Origin: Polyodon spathula
Taxonomy: Eukaryota > Chordata > Actinopteri > Acipenseriformes > Polyodontidae
Direction of reading: 5' to 3'
NCBI RefSeq assembly: GCF_017654505.1
Contig: NC_054569.1
Span: 2,829,415-2,893,414, forward strand
Length of the DNA: 64,000 nt
In this document: positions 51,538-63,800 of the stretch, piece after piece
How positions within the stretch are numbered: position 1 is the stretch's first letter
Layout: the number at the start of each line of letters is the position of its first letter
The notes under the pieces: model-generated
The model's database searches: none
Seen by the model: only the letters and a program-made list of their open reading frames with translations
Told to the model about the DNA's origin: nothing
Made by a program: the position numbers and the translations under genes

Positions 51538-51616
51538 TGCAATGCGACATTCTGCAATGCGACATTCTGTAACAATTTTAAGTTGCCCTGGATAAGGGTG
51601 TCTGCTAAGAAAAATA
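51538..51616 (+). mobile_element. SINE 3' tail fragment
   Basis: GCCCTGGATAAGGGTGTCTG then CTAAGAAAAATAATA repeats the tail seen at 33603-33640. Directly upstream the motif CTGCAATGCGACATT occurs twice, resembling the short repeats that precede the tail in the other copy. The 5' head is not recognisable. Confidence 0.65.
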
Positions 51617-52279
51617 ATACTAGTAAAAGTGAAAAAAAAAACACACACAACATGCAAAAATACTGTGGCAAACTTCTACAAGGGTCAGGTCCCTGCGACA
51701 CCTTGAAAAAGAAAGGTGGCTTTCAAATTGGTACTATTTATTTAACATAACAACAAACAAACAAACGACGATCATACAAATAAAAGAGATATCCCTTGTT
51801 CAAAAGACAGTTGCAAGCCTCGCAGAGCGCACACACATTCCCGACTGGCTTTTTAATCATGGTATCTCTCTTACAACCCCCCCATGATTCCTCTCAACAA
51901 ACACATAATTACACCGCTATTATTGCGTACAGCACCGGGATTTCTATGGCAATGGAAGAGGAGGAGAGAGGGAGGGATGCAGGGAGAGATGGTGGGAGCC
52001 ACAAAGCTGGTTATAACACGAAAAATGCAGGAAGAATAAAACAAAAAACTAAATTAGAAATGCCGAGACCCCAGAAATGAAAAGGAAAATAAATGAGTTT
52101 GCTGTAGTGTTTGCTGTTCTTGGCTCCAGCAGCTGATGTTTGCCTTTGTGTTAAAGCGAGACTCGAGCTGAATGAAATCCTTGGAAACACCAAACAATCC
52201 AATATTAAATTTCCTCTGAAATGCCACAGAGAATGAGTGCAAGAGAGAGAGAGAGAGAGAGGACCTCTCTCGCAGCCCA

Positions 52280-52700
52280 CTGTCTAATACAGTTCAAACC
52301 CATTACTAACCACTGAGCTACTCAAACCCGCTGCCTTCCACACTGCAGCTCAGCATTCTAACCACTGAGCTACTCAAACCCGCTGCCTTCCACATTGCAG
52401 CTCAGCATTCTAACCACTGAGCTACTCAAACCCGCTGCCTTCCACACTGCAGCTCAGCATTCTAACCACTGAGCTACTCAAACCCGCTGCCTTCCACATT
52501 GCAGCTCAGCATTCTAACCACTGAGCTACTCAAACCCACTGCCTTCCACACTGCAGCTCAGCATTCTAACCACTGAGCTACTCAAACCCGCTGCCTTTCA
52601 CACTACAGCCCAGTACTATAATAACTGACCTGCTCAAACCAGTTATCTTTTACACTACAGCCAAGCTACTCAAACCCATGACTAACCACTGAGCTATTCA
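52280..52700 (-). repeat. 52-bp minisatellite of tRNA-like units, about 7-8 copies
   Basis: Read on the minus strand each unit is TAGCTCAGTGGTTAGAATGC then TGAGCTGCAGTGTGGAAGGC then AGCGGGTTTGAG. It therefore has an A-box-like (TAGCTCAGTGGTTA) and a B-box-like (GGGTTTGAG) motif, as in tRNA-derived SINE heads. The period is 52 bp (CACTGAGC at 52311 and 52363). Copies decay towards the right (52600-52700). Confidence 0.92.
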
Positions 52701-53674
52701 ATTCTTACTCCGCACGTCTGAATTTCTCTCATGAAATATCAGCGCAACTCCCCTGGTTACAGGGTTGTGTTTGAAGATATTTGTGTACGTTATAGTTCTC
52801 ACAGCTGCTCTAACCTGAACTCTGGCACACCTTACTTTTCACAGCAGGGGGCGCTACAGAACCCAGTAATGAACTCTGCACAGGACAGCACAGGAAGCTG
52901 CCTTCCCAGAAAGAAAATAATAGGTTTCAGAGTTCCCAGTACTGAATTCTATGCGTATCATATCAGAACTCGCTCCAAGGGAAGCAATTCCCAGAATGTT
53001 TAACTTAGGTTTTAAATTCGATTTTCTTTTCTTTTTGTGCCTGTCATATAAACTGAACACCCCATGAACATTCGGAGAGTGCTGTGGTTCGTTATTTCAT
53101 TTGTGGGGATGCCCACAGACAATCCATAATTCAGTTCCACTCACTTATGGAATAACTGCAGCACATTTACGGTGTGTTCTTCATGTACAGCTCTCCCTTC
53201 TCGTATGTGTAAGGTGGGGCCGTGGGTCCTGGCTAGCCTGCTTTAGTACCCTGATCTCGGAGTGCCTGCGAGTGTGGAGCAGCCCTCCATCTGGACTGCA
53301 TTAGACTGTGGAGATATCGGATCTCCCCCAAGCAGCAGGCTGGATGGGTGGGCGGCAGGAGCGCTTTTCAACAGCACACAGAGCAGCAGTGATTGATAGG
53401 GGAGCCGTCTGGCTGAGCCCCTCGACACACTTAACACACACAGTTGCACCGAGAATCCGGAGAGAGATTTCCACTTGCAGAAAAATGGAACGTCCGACAG
53501 GCGAGACCTTCCACGAAACTCGTTTCTTTTACTTTGGTTCAGCAGCAACTCAAACAATGCAATACCAGCAGCATGACGGGACAGTCCAAAATTGCGAGAC
53601 TAATAAAACAGACTCCCACCCTTATACAAGTAAATCTGCAGCAACCGTGCAGTCTTCCCATGCTTTGCCTGTGG

Positions 53675-53980
53675 TAGCTATGACCAAAAGTATTCCATCA
53701 CTCTATAGAATTAACTCACTTTGCTTCACAAAGTCTAATGAAACCTGTTGAATAAGTTTAACATTCTGAATTACATACCGCTTTATAGTTTTCCCATATA
53801 CTCAATAAAAAAGAAACAAAAAAAAAATTACAAAATCTAACATGAAATACTTTGCTACTATTAGGTCTTCCAGTAGACTTTTGCGATCCCATTTTCTAGT
53901 TTCTTTGATTACATGACATTAAATAAAAGATTGTCCCAATCCTAAAATTCTAGGTGATGCCAAACTTTTGGCCATAGCTG
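53675..53980 (-). mobile_element. Tc1-like MITE, copy 2
   Basis: The left end TAGCTATGACCAAAAGTATT (53675-53694), continuing CCATCAC, is inverted relative to the right end GTGATGCCAAACTTTTGGCC (53954-53973), continuing ATAGCTG. Reverse-complemented, its beginning aligns with the start of the copy at 4241 (GCATCACCTA, then ATTTTAGGATTG). It has no open reading frame for a transposase. Terminal TA duplications are degraded. Confidence 0.75.
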
Positions 53981-56096
53981 TGCCTCTTTGTGCTTCACAA
54001 CTCTATGCTTTGCCATGCTTTCACTTTGCTTTATTACTTACTGCAGCTTTGCTTTAACTACAGAAAACTTCTATCAGCCCCTCGCACCTTTCCCGGAGAC
54101 ACGGCTGCTGTCCTTGTCACTGCATACTGCCCAGCACTATTAGACAGACAGACACAGCATTGTATCCCCTGGTTTTCTAATCATGTACAGTTTCCCTCGG
54201 TTTCAGACAGGCTTACTCACACTTGGCAAGCCATTCTTCATACACAAGGCACATAGAAAAAGGCATGTGTATGAGGGGGAGGTCTTCTCTTTGGCAATCA
54301 CAGTACTGAGTCACCTAATGAAAATCCCCTAAAGACGAGAAAAACAACTCATCTGAACTTCAGATCACAGACCTTTGAGCAACTAAGTCAAGCAGTCAAG
54401 CGTCTCAGCTGTGCATTTAAACCGTTGTTGGAGAACGTGTTTCACTTTTTTTAATGAATTCCGTGGATGCAGTCTCTGCTCACCAGTCTAATTATTCAAT
54501 CGGGCACAGGGGAAAAATGTGGGTCTCTCTTCCCACATGGATTCAGAAAACAAATAAGTCATCTGAAGTGTGAAAACGTACAGAATTAGAATGCGCTTTA
54601 AGAGAGCAAAATGGTGTAGTTTGAAATAGAACAGTTCTCATAACTGTTGTATTCTCCTTTTTGTAGAATTCCCTTTGCACATAATTTTGTTTGTCATCAC
54701 AGCCTTAACCTCAGAAGTTTAATGCACCCCTTCCTCTAAAACATGTCCAAGTACAGCTGGAACATCAGAGTGTAAGCACTAACCTGTCCTCCAACAGTGA
54801 ATGAAAGAAATGCATGAGTGAGAAATACCTCATCCGCGGAGGCAGAGCATTGCAGGGGAGGGCAGGGTTGGTTAAGGGTTACACCAGCTCTAATTATAAA
54901 GACATGTCACAGGGGTGCACTAAACTAAAACAAAATCACCAGAACTTGATGGCTGAAACAGCTAATGATATACAAAGCGATTCTAATCAAGAGCAAGAAT
55001 AGTTAAGGAGAATAGTCGGTGGATTTGATTTTTATGAATAATGAACCGGAGTAAACAATCACAAAAAAAAAAAAAAAAAAAACGCTTAAAAAACTGGTCA
55101 GCGCAAACACTCGGGACAGGTGGGAATTACACACTGGGAATTGTAGGATGCTTTTCTTATTTATTTATCAGATCACTTTGCCTGAATCTTGGCCAAATTT
55201 CGAAAGACTTCAAACACCTACACCGCTCAGCTGCCATCTGCTTGATCCATGTCCTGGGCTCAGATCAGGTTACGGAGTTATCAACTATCCCAGATTTGAC
55301 CCTCCACCGAAGAGGCACAGCGAGGCAGAGGATGGAAAGCGAATGGGAGACATCCTCCAGTCTGCCTTTATGAATAACAGTCCTTAAGGGTAATATTTTT
55401 GGGGATATCTGTTCTTTTAAAAGCAATACACCATTGCTTCACCTCTTGCAACAACCTAATCTGCCAGTAAGCAGGAGCTGTGTGTTAAACGCATATTTTT
55501 TTTTTTTTTTTTACTCTCAGAAGGTGAAATTAGCACACGCACTTTGAAGAAACACGCTGGGGTTAACTTAGACTGGAATTCTTTCGTAATGTCTCAAAGA
55601 TTCTTAGACTATTACAGTTTAGAAATCCTAATTAAACTTTTTTTTTTTTTTTTTTTAACAGACTGGAATTTCCTTAAATTTCCTACAATAGGAGGCCTGT
55701 GCATGAGTGCTGGGGGAAGCGCTGCTGGTATTTAACTAATGACAGCATCCTCCATTGGCTTAACTTCAGTTTTTGCTTCACTTTATTTATTTTTAAAAAA
55801 TGCTCTGCTAACCCTTGTCATGCTGGAGAGATGAAAGCGAAGTGTTCTAGCTTTCATTGTTTGCAGCGAACTGGAAAGGAATGGATTGGAACGCTCATGG
55901 GTAGGGTCATGCTGATCTTCATGTTTTCAGAATAATTAGCTTTATCAGCTGTCCTTCCCTCACCTTTACAATTGAGTAAAATATGTTGCAAAGCAACAAA
56001 TGCAACCAATTCAAGTAAACTCGAGCTACCGCTGTGGACACTGGGATAGGTAGTTCTTTGGCGAGTTTAAATCACAGATAACATCCTGCCTAGGAC

Positions 56097-56099
<3 letters not shown>

Positions 56100-56179
<80 letters not shown>

Positions 56180-56210
56180 TACACACACACACACACACAC
56201 ACATATATAC
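56100..56210. repeat. Compound (TA)n(CA)n microsatellite
   Basis: About 67 bp of AT repeats followed by CA repeats with CATA interruptions. Confidence 0.97.
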
Positions 56211-56539
56211 AAGGACAAAAGGTAAAACAAATAAGCCACTTATAAAACAAGTTTAGTTCATTTGATCACAACTGGTTCTACATTAAATAACACCATGAGA
56301 CTGTTCTTGACAGTCAATAATCGTGTAAACAAGGGAAACAGAGGGAGGGGATGGTATCGTGTTGAGTAAATTAACACTTTATTTGGATTTAATGAATACC
56401 TAATCGCGTCAGGATGTCTTAAAGAAAATTACTCTGAACACACTTGTTTTGGCTCACGCCTCGTTCACAGCAGCTGCTTTATTTCTCTTTCGCCACTCCT
56501 GTTCTACCCCAGCCATTTCAGCCCTCTCTATTCCTGTAC

Positions 56540-56900
56540 TAACTCTAGATGCAGAAGACAATTTGCATGAAAAGCACAATTCAGCCGGGCATTTTTCGCT
56601 TTAATTGCTCTCCAAATACATCAAAACCTGGTGTTTTTGAGATTTCTCAGATTTAACTCGCGTTCTCACAGGGGCCGGAGGTTACAGCAAGACGGAAAGA
56701 TAATCCCTAATCCTTATTTGCGGCTTTGTATAAGAAAAGAGAAATATATAGTGACATTTAAAAAGGAGCGTGCCGTCTAAAACCCACTCCAATTATCTCT
56801 GTCAGCCAGGCCGGCGCGCCAGACTTAATTAAAGTGACTTTAGAGAAAGAGAGGAAAGAGGAGAGACAAGTGTGTATCAGCAACCAGCACAAAGGCGAAC
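56540..56900. promoter_or_regulatory. Candidate conserved non-coding element upstream of PKNOX2 coding exon 1
   Basis: This is a repeat-free block of mixed composition with TTTAATTGCTCTCC, CAATTATCTCTGTCAG, GACTTAATTAAAGTGAC and GGCGCGCC. It contains CTGTCA, the MEIS/PREP core hexamer. Conservation was not tested. Confidence 0.22.
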
Positions 56901-57588
56901 GCAGCAACTTGCCTTCAATTCAACTTCCAACGGCAAACAAGAAAAACCTTCTCACCGTTTAGAGAGGCACCATTTCTCTACTCAAACGTTTTCATCGTTA
57001 CCCCCCCCCCCCCCCCCATCCTAAATAAGAGAATAAAAATGATTTTGCTTCCTGCCAAATCCCTAATAATCCTCTTGTGCCTTCCTGAATCTCTGTCTGA
57101 GTGACCTTTCTACAGGAAGCCTGTCTCCATGGAAACTGCATTGCAGCCCCCCCTGTTCTGTTCCTCTGTCTCTTCATCAGAAAGAAATACCTGCAAGCAG
57201 TTTCTTTCTTTCTTCTCAAAGTCTTGATTAAAAGGCATGAACAATACTAGGCCCTATTAAAAAAAACAAAAAAAAAAAAAAAAAAAACCACAAGATTAAA
57301 ATGATGCTTTGAAATTGATTCAGTTCAAACAGTCCTAAAGTTTTCTGAATAGGGTCCACTTTTTCTAGGTCTACCCCAAGACAATGCCAGGCTCAAACAG
57401 TCACAGGTGTGAATTCCAGTTTGTTTTTTTTAACTATAGGAATAGTCTGTTTTCAGTCTCGTTTAGATTGAGTTATTTGTCGTATGGATGGCCAGACATT
57501 CCCAGCTCAGATTAATTAATTGGTGAGATGTATCACTGAAAAGGGAAGTTTTCAGTCTGACCACATTCGCATAGTGATCCTGACAAAC

Positions 57589-57592
<4 letters not shown>

Positions 57593-57660
<68 letters not shown>

Positions 57661-57662
57661 TA
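57593..57662. repeat. Compound (TA)n(CA)n microsatellite
   Basis: About 57 bp of TA repeats followed by five CA units. Confidence 0.96.
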
Positions 57663-57753
57663 CAATAGACCATAATTGTGATCACTGAATCAATTTTACT
57701 CCTTAAAATGTTGCTTGCCAATTTTGAGCTCTGGAGACTCAAAAGGCCTCAAA

Positions 57754-57786
57754 TTTTTTTTTTTTTTTTGGGGGGGGGGGGGGGGG
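57754..57786. repeat. T16-G17 homopolymer junction
   Basis: Sixteen T run directly into seventeen G. Other long homopolymers are G17 at 30473-30489, C17 at 57001-57017, A27 at 32041-32067, and A runs near 19173, 41269, 42541, 55063, 57269 and 62844. Confidence 0.95.
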
Positions 57787-59109
57787 TGTTAACATGACAA
57801 CCGCTGCTTTGTTAGGCCCAAGTCAGCCTCTCACAATCAACCCCTCTCTCTCTCTCAGTCTCTCTGTCTGTCTCTCTCCTCCTGCTTGGCGAGTACCGCA
57901 TTCTCCTGTGCTGAGCTAAGTGCAGTGATTCCTGGGCTGAGTAGCGGGATTGTTCTAGAAGTGCAGGCCCTCAGCCGGTTGCCATGGAAACCGACATACC
58001 ATAGCTCTGACCCCGGAGGGTTTTGCCGCTCTCCCCCAGCAGGAGCCACAGGCAGCTGCAATGCAGCTGTTACTCCGGGACCAGGCCTCATTTTGGGCCT
58101 CCAGTGCTGCCACAGGACCTAACCTCACTTCAAAAACACAAATAGGACAAGAAGTACTACAAGAATAATAGAATATCTTCTTCCTGGTTTTACTGCAGTA
58201 AAATAAACTTTTGATTTCACCCTTTTTTAATGAAATGATGAGTTCATTTTTACACTACTATGGGAGTTTAATTTCTACAACTCTCTGAAAATTCTTTCAC
58301 ATTTCAAAATTCGTAAAGTGGAAAAAACTTGCTTGTAGTGTGAAATATATCAGAATGTACTTCAAAACACTTGACCATTAAATAAAACCATGAGAAACAA
58401 CATGCTGGTATTGAGCAAGAACACATATTGGCGGCCAAAGGTTAAAGCAAACCTAGTGGCACTGGGCCACCATGTCCAAAACTTTAGCGGACAAACTGTG
58501 CCTAACATCCTGCATCTGCTATTCCGATCAGAGAGCTTTCCCATTGCAAGAAACCTCTTATTCTGCTCCCTTTCTAGTTGTTCATTTTGCAATGCCTGCA
58601 CTGGACTATCATTTTTCATATAGGTGTGCTAATAACCTTACACTGCACATGATTGAATTGGGGTCACGCTAATAAAGCTGATCTGAACTGAGAGAAAGGA
58701 GAGGGGGAGAAACAGATGCTGAATCGGGAGAGGAGAGAATGGAGCAGCGGGTTAATACACTTTTTACCCCTGGACGAAGGTCTCTGTTTATTCATCACAT
58801 CACAAAACCACCGGGGTACTAAGACTGAACGCCTGCCTTGTCCTCTACGAGGGTGGTCCCTTCGAGGCCGCATGGGGGCCTGCTTGTGGGGTGCCACGGA
58901 AAAGCACATACTGGGTCTGTTTGGGTTCTCTCTGCTTTACTTCAACATTCATCTAAAAATAAGTGAGAGATAGAGAGAGCAAGATGTGGCAGGAAGGAGA
59001 GAGAGAAAGTTACCAGCGGGGAAAATGATTCAAGCTAGAAGCTGAAAAGATTATTCAAGTGACTTCAATTATCTTCCAACCGTGATCTCCTTCACACAGA
59101 TTATCCAAA

Positions 59110-59144
<35 letters not shown>

Positions 59145-59145
59145 T
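59110..59145. repeat. Compound (TA)n(CA)n microsatellite
   Basis: About 22 bp of TA repeats followed by six CA units. Confidence 0.95.
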
Positions 59146-59806
59146 TCTAATCATCTTGGGTCTTATGAATATAAAATGTAAATGATATTATTTTGCCGAG
59201 AAGCCTAGTCTAGTCTTCCAATTGGATGTGGGCCCAATTATGTGCCCCCCTTCCCCCTAGGGCTGCAAGCTTGTGACGAACGTCAGGGACACAGCGTGAA
59301 GCTGCAGCCACGGGACGCCAGGCTCTCATTTTAATGAAACAGTTATCAGTAACGATCCCGGCGCTAATGGTCTGTTTACCCGGAGAGGGGGAGAGAAACA
59401 GAGAAAGAGAAAGCGATGTTGCCAAGATCAAACACAGTTTTAATTTCCTTTAATGAGGGAAGGAAGAGGCAGCTAAGAGTTACAATAAATCGCATACGAA
59501 TCCCCCAAATTCAGGCAAGATATTCCCAATTGTTTTTCTCGTGTTTAGACCCTATGGTTCACTGCGGTTTGTCTAAAGAACCACTGTGGATTCCCTCAAT
59601 GTCAGCAAGGAGTGTGGTTTGTTCTCTCCCAAACACATGCTACTGGTCAGAGATTTGGTACAACAACATAAGTGGTTTCAGAAATAATTGAAGGGGTCTA
59701 TTTTTTGTTCAGTGCAAATCTTCAGAGCTAGTGCTGGAGAACTAAATAGTTTGAACCGCTATACACACCAATTACAATTCTCAAAAGATCAATTTTCAGG
59801 TCAATC

Positions 59807-60306
59807 NNNNNNNNNNNNNNNNNNNNNNNNNNNNNNNNNNNNNNNNNNNNNNNNNNNNNNNNNNNNNNNNNNNNNNNNNNNNNNNNNNNNNNNNNNNNNN
59901 NNNNNNNNNNNNNNNNNNNNNNNNNNNNNNNNNNNNNNNNNNNNNNNNNNNNNNNNNNNNNNNNNNNNNNNNNNNNNNNNNNNNNNNNNNNNNNNNNNNN
60001 NNNNNNNNNNNNNNNNNNNNNNNNNNNNNNNNNNNNNNNNNNNNNNNNNNNNNNNNNNNNNNNNNNNNNNNNNNNNNNNNNNNNNNNNNNNNNNNNNNNN
60101 NNNNNNNNNNNNNNNNNNNNNNNNNNNNNNNNNNNNNNNNNNNNNNNNNNNNNNNNNNNNNNNNNNNNNNNNNNNNNNNNNNNNNNNNNNNNNNNNNNNN
60201 NNNNNNNNNNNNNNNNNNNNNNNNNNNNNNNNNNNNNNNNNNNNNNNNNNNNNNNNNNNNNNNNNNNNNNNNNNNNNNNNNNNNNNNNNNNNNNNNNNNN
60301 NNNNNN
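59807..60306. other. Assembly gap, 500 N
   Basis: Exactly 500 unknown bases, same placeholder size as the first gap. A C-rich hexamer repeat lies just beyond it. Confidence 0.99.
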
Positions 60307-60327
60307 ACCCACCACCCCTCTCCTCTA

Positions 60328-60360
60328 CACCCACCCCCACCCCCACCCCCACCCCCCACA
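60328..60360. repeat. (CCCCCA)n tract beside the second gap
   Basis: Five CCCCCA units about 20 bp after the gap end. The minus strand (TGGGGG)n has four or more G runs and could fold into a G-quadruplex, which may explain why the assembly broke here. Confidence 0.92.
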
Positions 60361-60599
60361 ACCCCTCATGAATTCGGGAAAGGCTGGCGGGACGTGTGGT
60401 GAAATTCCAACCAGGCTGGATAAAAGAAACTAATGAATCAAATCCAATCCTATTAGTTCCAGCCCACATCTCTGCACAGAGACCTTTCTGCTTCGCGATC
60501 CACTTCAGATTATTCTTTTGGAAGGGTTTGGGAGGTGTTTTCTTAAAGCAATTTAACAGCAGCCAGCTCAAACTTAATGGTGAAAGGCAGAGACTGGGG

Positions 60600-60855
60600 A
60601 ACATTGTGGCTAATGGCTAGTGCCAAATGGATTAAGAGGCAGTATAACTATCGATTAGACGGGAGGGTTTGGCGGTATAGTAGTATGGCTGAAAGGTGTG
60701 AGCAGCAGCATCTAGAACTCAGTGGTTAGAACCCAGGTACTGGAGCCTAGTGGTTTGAGATGAGGAACTTGAGACTGTGTGTCCTAGTATTCAAGCTCAA
60801 GGACTTGGAGGCTGTGTGATTTAAGCTGGTTAGAGTTCAGCGAGTGGTGGTTTCT
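60600..60855 (+). repeat. Degenerate array of the tRNA-like 38-bp unit
   Basis: Repeated phrases such as AACTCAGTGGTTAGAACCCA, GCCTAGTGGTTTGAGATGAG and TGTCCTAGTATTCAAGCTCA spaced about 38 bp apart, with GGACTTGGAGGCTGTGTG between them, show the same unit as 49812-50416 in a heavily mutated state. Confidence 0.65.
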
Positions 60856-63800
60856 AGGTTGACCAGGTATATACTGTAAGGTCATTAATATCTTCAGCCT
60901 CTTTGTCTCTGTGATTTTCAAGATACTCAGATTTAGATAATGGCAATGAAAGAATAACAGCACGAAAACCTCTTGGAATTCCAGGATCCATAAATCCAGC
61001 CAACCAAGGAAATTACGTAAAAAATTTTTTGGCAGATGCTAGTCTTTTCCGTCCCAGGGAATGCTGGTTTCTCTCAGTTCAGCTCTCTCTCTTTTTTCTC
61101 AATCTCTCCCCCTCTCGCTCTCTCTCCGGGGAGTGGGAAAATCGGTGGAACAAAGCGCCTCTGGAGATGGGGGGGGGGTTCATTGGTAATCCTAACCGGG
61201 ACCCCTTTTGTGGGGCCGCCAGCTGGGTGTACAAAGAGAAGGAGTGAGAGATGGAGAGTGGTGTACGGGTATATGGGAGGGAAGGAGAGGGGCTTTTAGT
61301 TCAACACCCCCCCCACCACCACCACCACCACATCACCAACTCCTTAAACAACCAGAGCTACCATTGACAGCTACTCAAGCAGAATCCCAACCCTCCGCCC
61401 ATGCCTCTATGTCAGCTTGTTTTTCTTTACGGAACAACTTCCCCACCCCCCAGACTACAGCCCTATCCTTGCCTCTCCTGAACCCCACTCCTCTTTCCTG
61501 CTTCCTTTAGTATGTTAATGGACCGGACATCCCCTCAAGGAATGGAGCCCCATTGTAGAGCTTCAGGTAGGCCTTATTGACATGATCAAATAGCATTGCA
61601 TACAGCATGGCTTTTATCTTTCCCTATTCAGATTGAACGTGAAGAAAAGAGGATGCATGCGTTTGTCAAAACACTGGCCATTAGGAAAGGGGGTTCATCA
61701 GAGCCCAATGCTACAGGAAGATTTCAAACTCAGCAGGAATGAACCCCAAAATGACACATTTTCTTTTTAAAAGAAGACGCCTTTGACATGCATTTCCTAA
61801 AAGTGACCTCACTGGGTTTATTAAAGTACTACCATTTTATCTCGAGAAGTCTGGGTTAAAAATTGGAGAAGGTGAAATGATGGTCTTGATCCCAAAGTGA
61901 TTTGCTTAAAAGTTCAAATACACCAAATTCAGATACGGGAATATAACTATGATCCTGTAGCCGTATAATTGTACAATTTCACACCGCAGTGTCATAGCTT
62001 CTTCAGTAAAACAAGCCTGGGCATTTCTGTCCCCTAGAAACACTATCTTTCCCTTCCCTAATGCTCAACCCCGCTTTTGGGAATCAGCATACCAACTGCC
62101 TAGTACATAAAAATCTCCCTCTCTGCTGTTTACTACTCTGCGCTATTATCATTGTGAAAGCTGTAGTGTTCGTCAGGCCTGTAGGGGTTGCCAGGGCGAT
62201 GGCTCCTCTATTTGGAGGAGAGAAGTGTAAATTTTCTCACTGCAGCCTTGTCCCGCTCCATTACCCCCTTTGTGTCAGGCCGGAGGGGTCTGTCAGCACC
62301 TCAGTCACCCAGGAACAAATCCCAGCCAGGCAGCTCGGAGGCCTCTACCCTCCTCCCAGGAGGGGATTAGGGGAAAGCCTGTCCCCCCATGAGGAAGATT
62401 AAAGCCCAGTTTAGAGGTCAGGCTGGCCCCCAATAGCCCCTGACTGCTCAGACCTGCTTCCCCCTCTGGGAGTGAAGCGTGGCTCTCTGCTACCCCACCG
62501 GAACCCTGCAGAGTGGTGTGGATATCTGTCCAAAACCTGTCCCCGTCCACACAGGGGGTACACAGCCACGCACAAAGGGCCAGACTACACCAATTGGGAA
62601 GGGATTTGTGTTCTGTTAGTAGGGGGTAAGGAGTCGGGGACGGTTAGAAATGTCAAGGAGCTTTGAATAATGTATCCATCGGTGGGGTACTGAGCTGGAC
62701 CAAGACATTGCTGTCTACTTTATGGACAGCTGCTCTGAGTCCCAAGGAAGGACTAGAGTCTACTGAATGGGAGAGCTCCGGCCTTCCTTTCTACCTTCCT
62801 TGAGCTAAGCTGAAGTATCTGCTACAGTTGCTACAGTTAGTTTAAAAAAAAAAAAAAAAAAAGTCAGCCAGCTCAAAAAGCTTCACCATAACTCTAAACT
62901 GATTGAGCAGATCAATCCCATTGCTTCTGTACTAAAGCTCTCCTTCTGAAGAGAGGAGACTGGTGACCCCAGTCAGCCATTCTGTGTCTTGCTTCATTCG
63001 TGAAGAGGAAGTGAACACCCTACTAGAATAAACCCAGAACAGGGTTACTCACAATCTTCTCTTGAGAGAGGAGAAGGGCTCTGTAAGCAATATAGAAATG
63101 ATTGGAAAATAAAAGCCTCGTTAGGTATTTAGTCCCATACCTCTCCCAGGGAGGAAGAGGAGATGGGTGCGCCTAGTTAGCCATTTGCTTCCCGTACTAT
63201 AGGTCTTGTGTTAGGGATGAAATGAGTGCCAGGACATGCTTGTAGAAACTCAGCATGCAGCGCTGTTAATCACTGTTTTACTAAGTGAGGGACACAAGAC
63301 TTAAAACATTGAGATAGAAAGTACAAGCTTTTTTTTTTCCCCCTCCGGTTTTATGGACAAGGCAAGATGATGGATGAGTCCCACACTGTGCAGGCAAGTG
63401 GTTACAAATCTCTCTGGGCTAATTGCGTTCCTGGTGATGAGTTTGAGAGGCGCCCCAGGAAGACGAAAGAAACAGTTTGGTATTAACAGCAGGAGGAAAA
63501 GGAAAAAGAGCACTTTGTAGATTTTTTTTTTTTTTTTCTGTTGAGTGGAACTGCGGTTTTGCCATCAAATTCAGGGCTCTAATAATTGTAATCGTCACCA
63601 TTTAAAATGTACTGTCTCCACCCTGACAAATGAAATGTTTCAGTCTCTCTTTGTTTTCTTTCGATCCCGTCTCCTTCTTTCTTCCTTTTATTTCCTTTTT
63701 TTATTGTTTTTCATTTACTCAAAAGCCAGAGGCCCACCGACAAAGACCGTGGTCGACAAGCAGTTAAATCTATCAGGGACGGTCAATTTTGTTTGAAAAC

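Noticed and set aside
62061..62402. 113-codon + strand frame with a hydrophobic stretch (LCCLLLCAIIIVKAVVFV)
   Set aside because: The single hydrophobic run is not followed by any recognisable domain, and overlapping frames are open on both strands in this GC-richer stretch.
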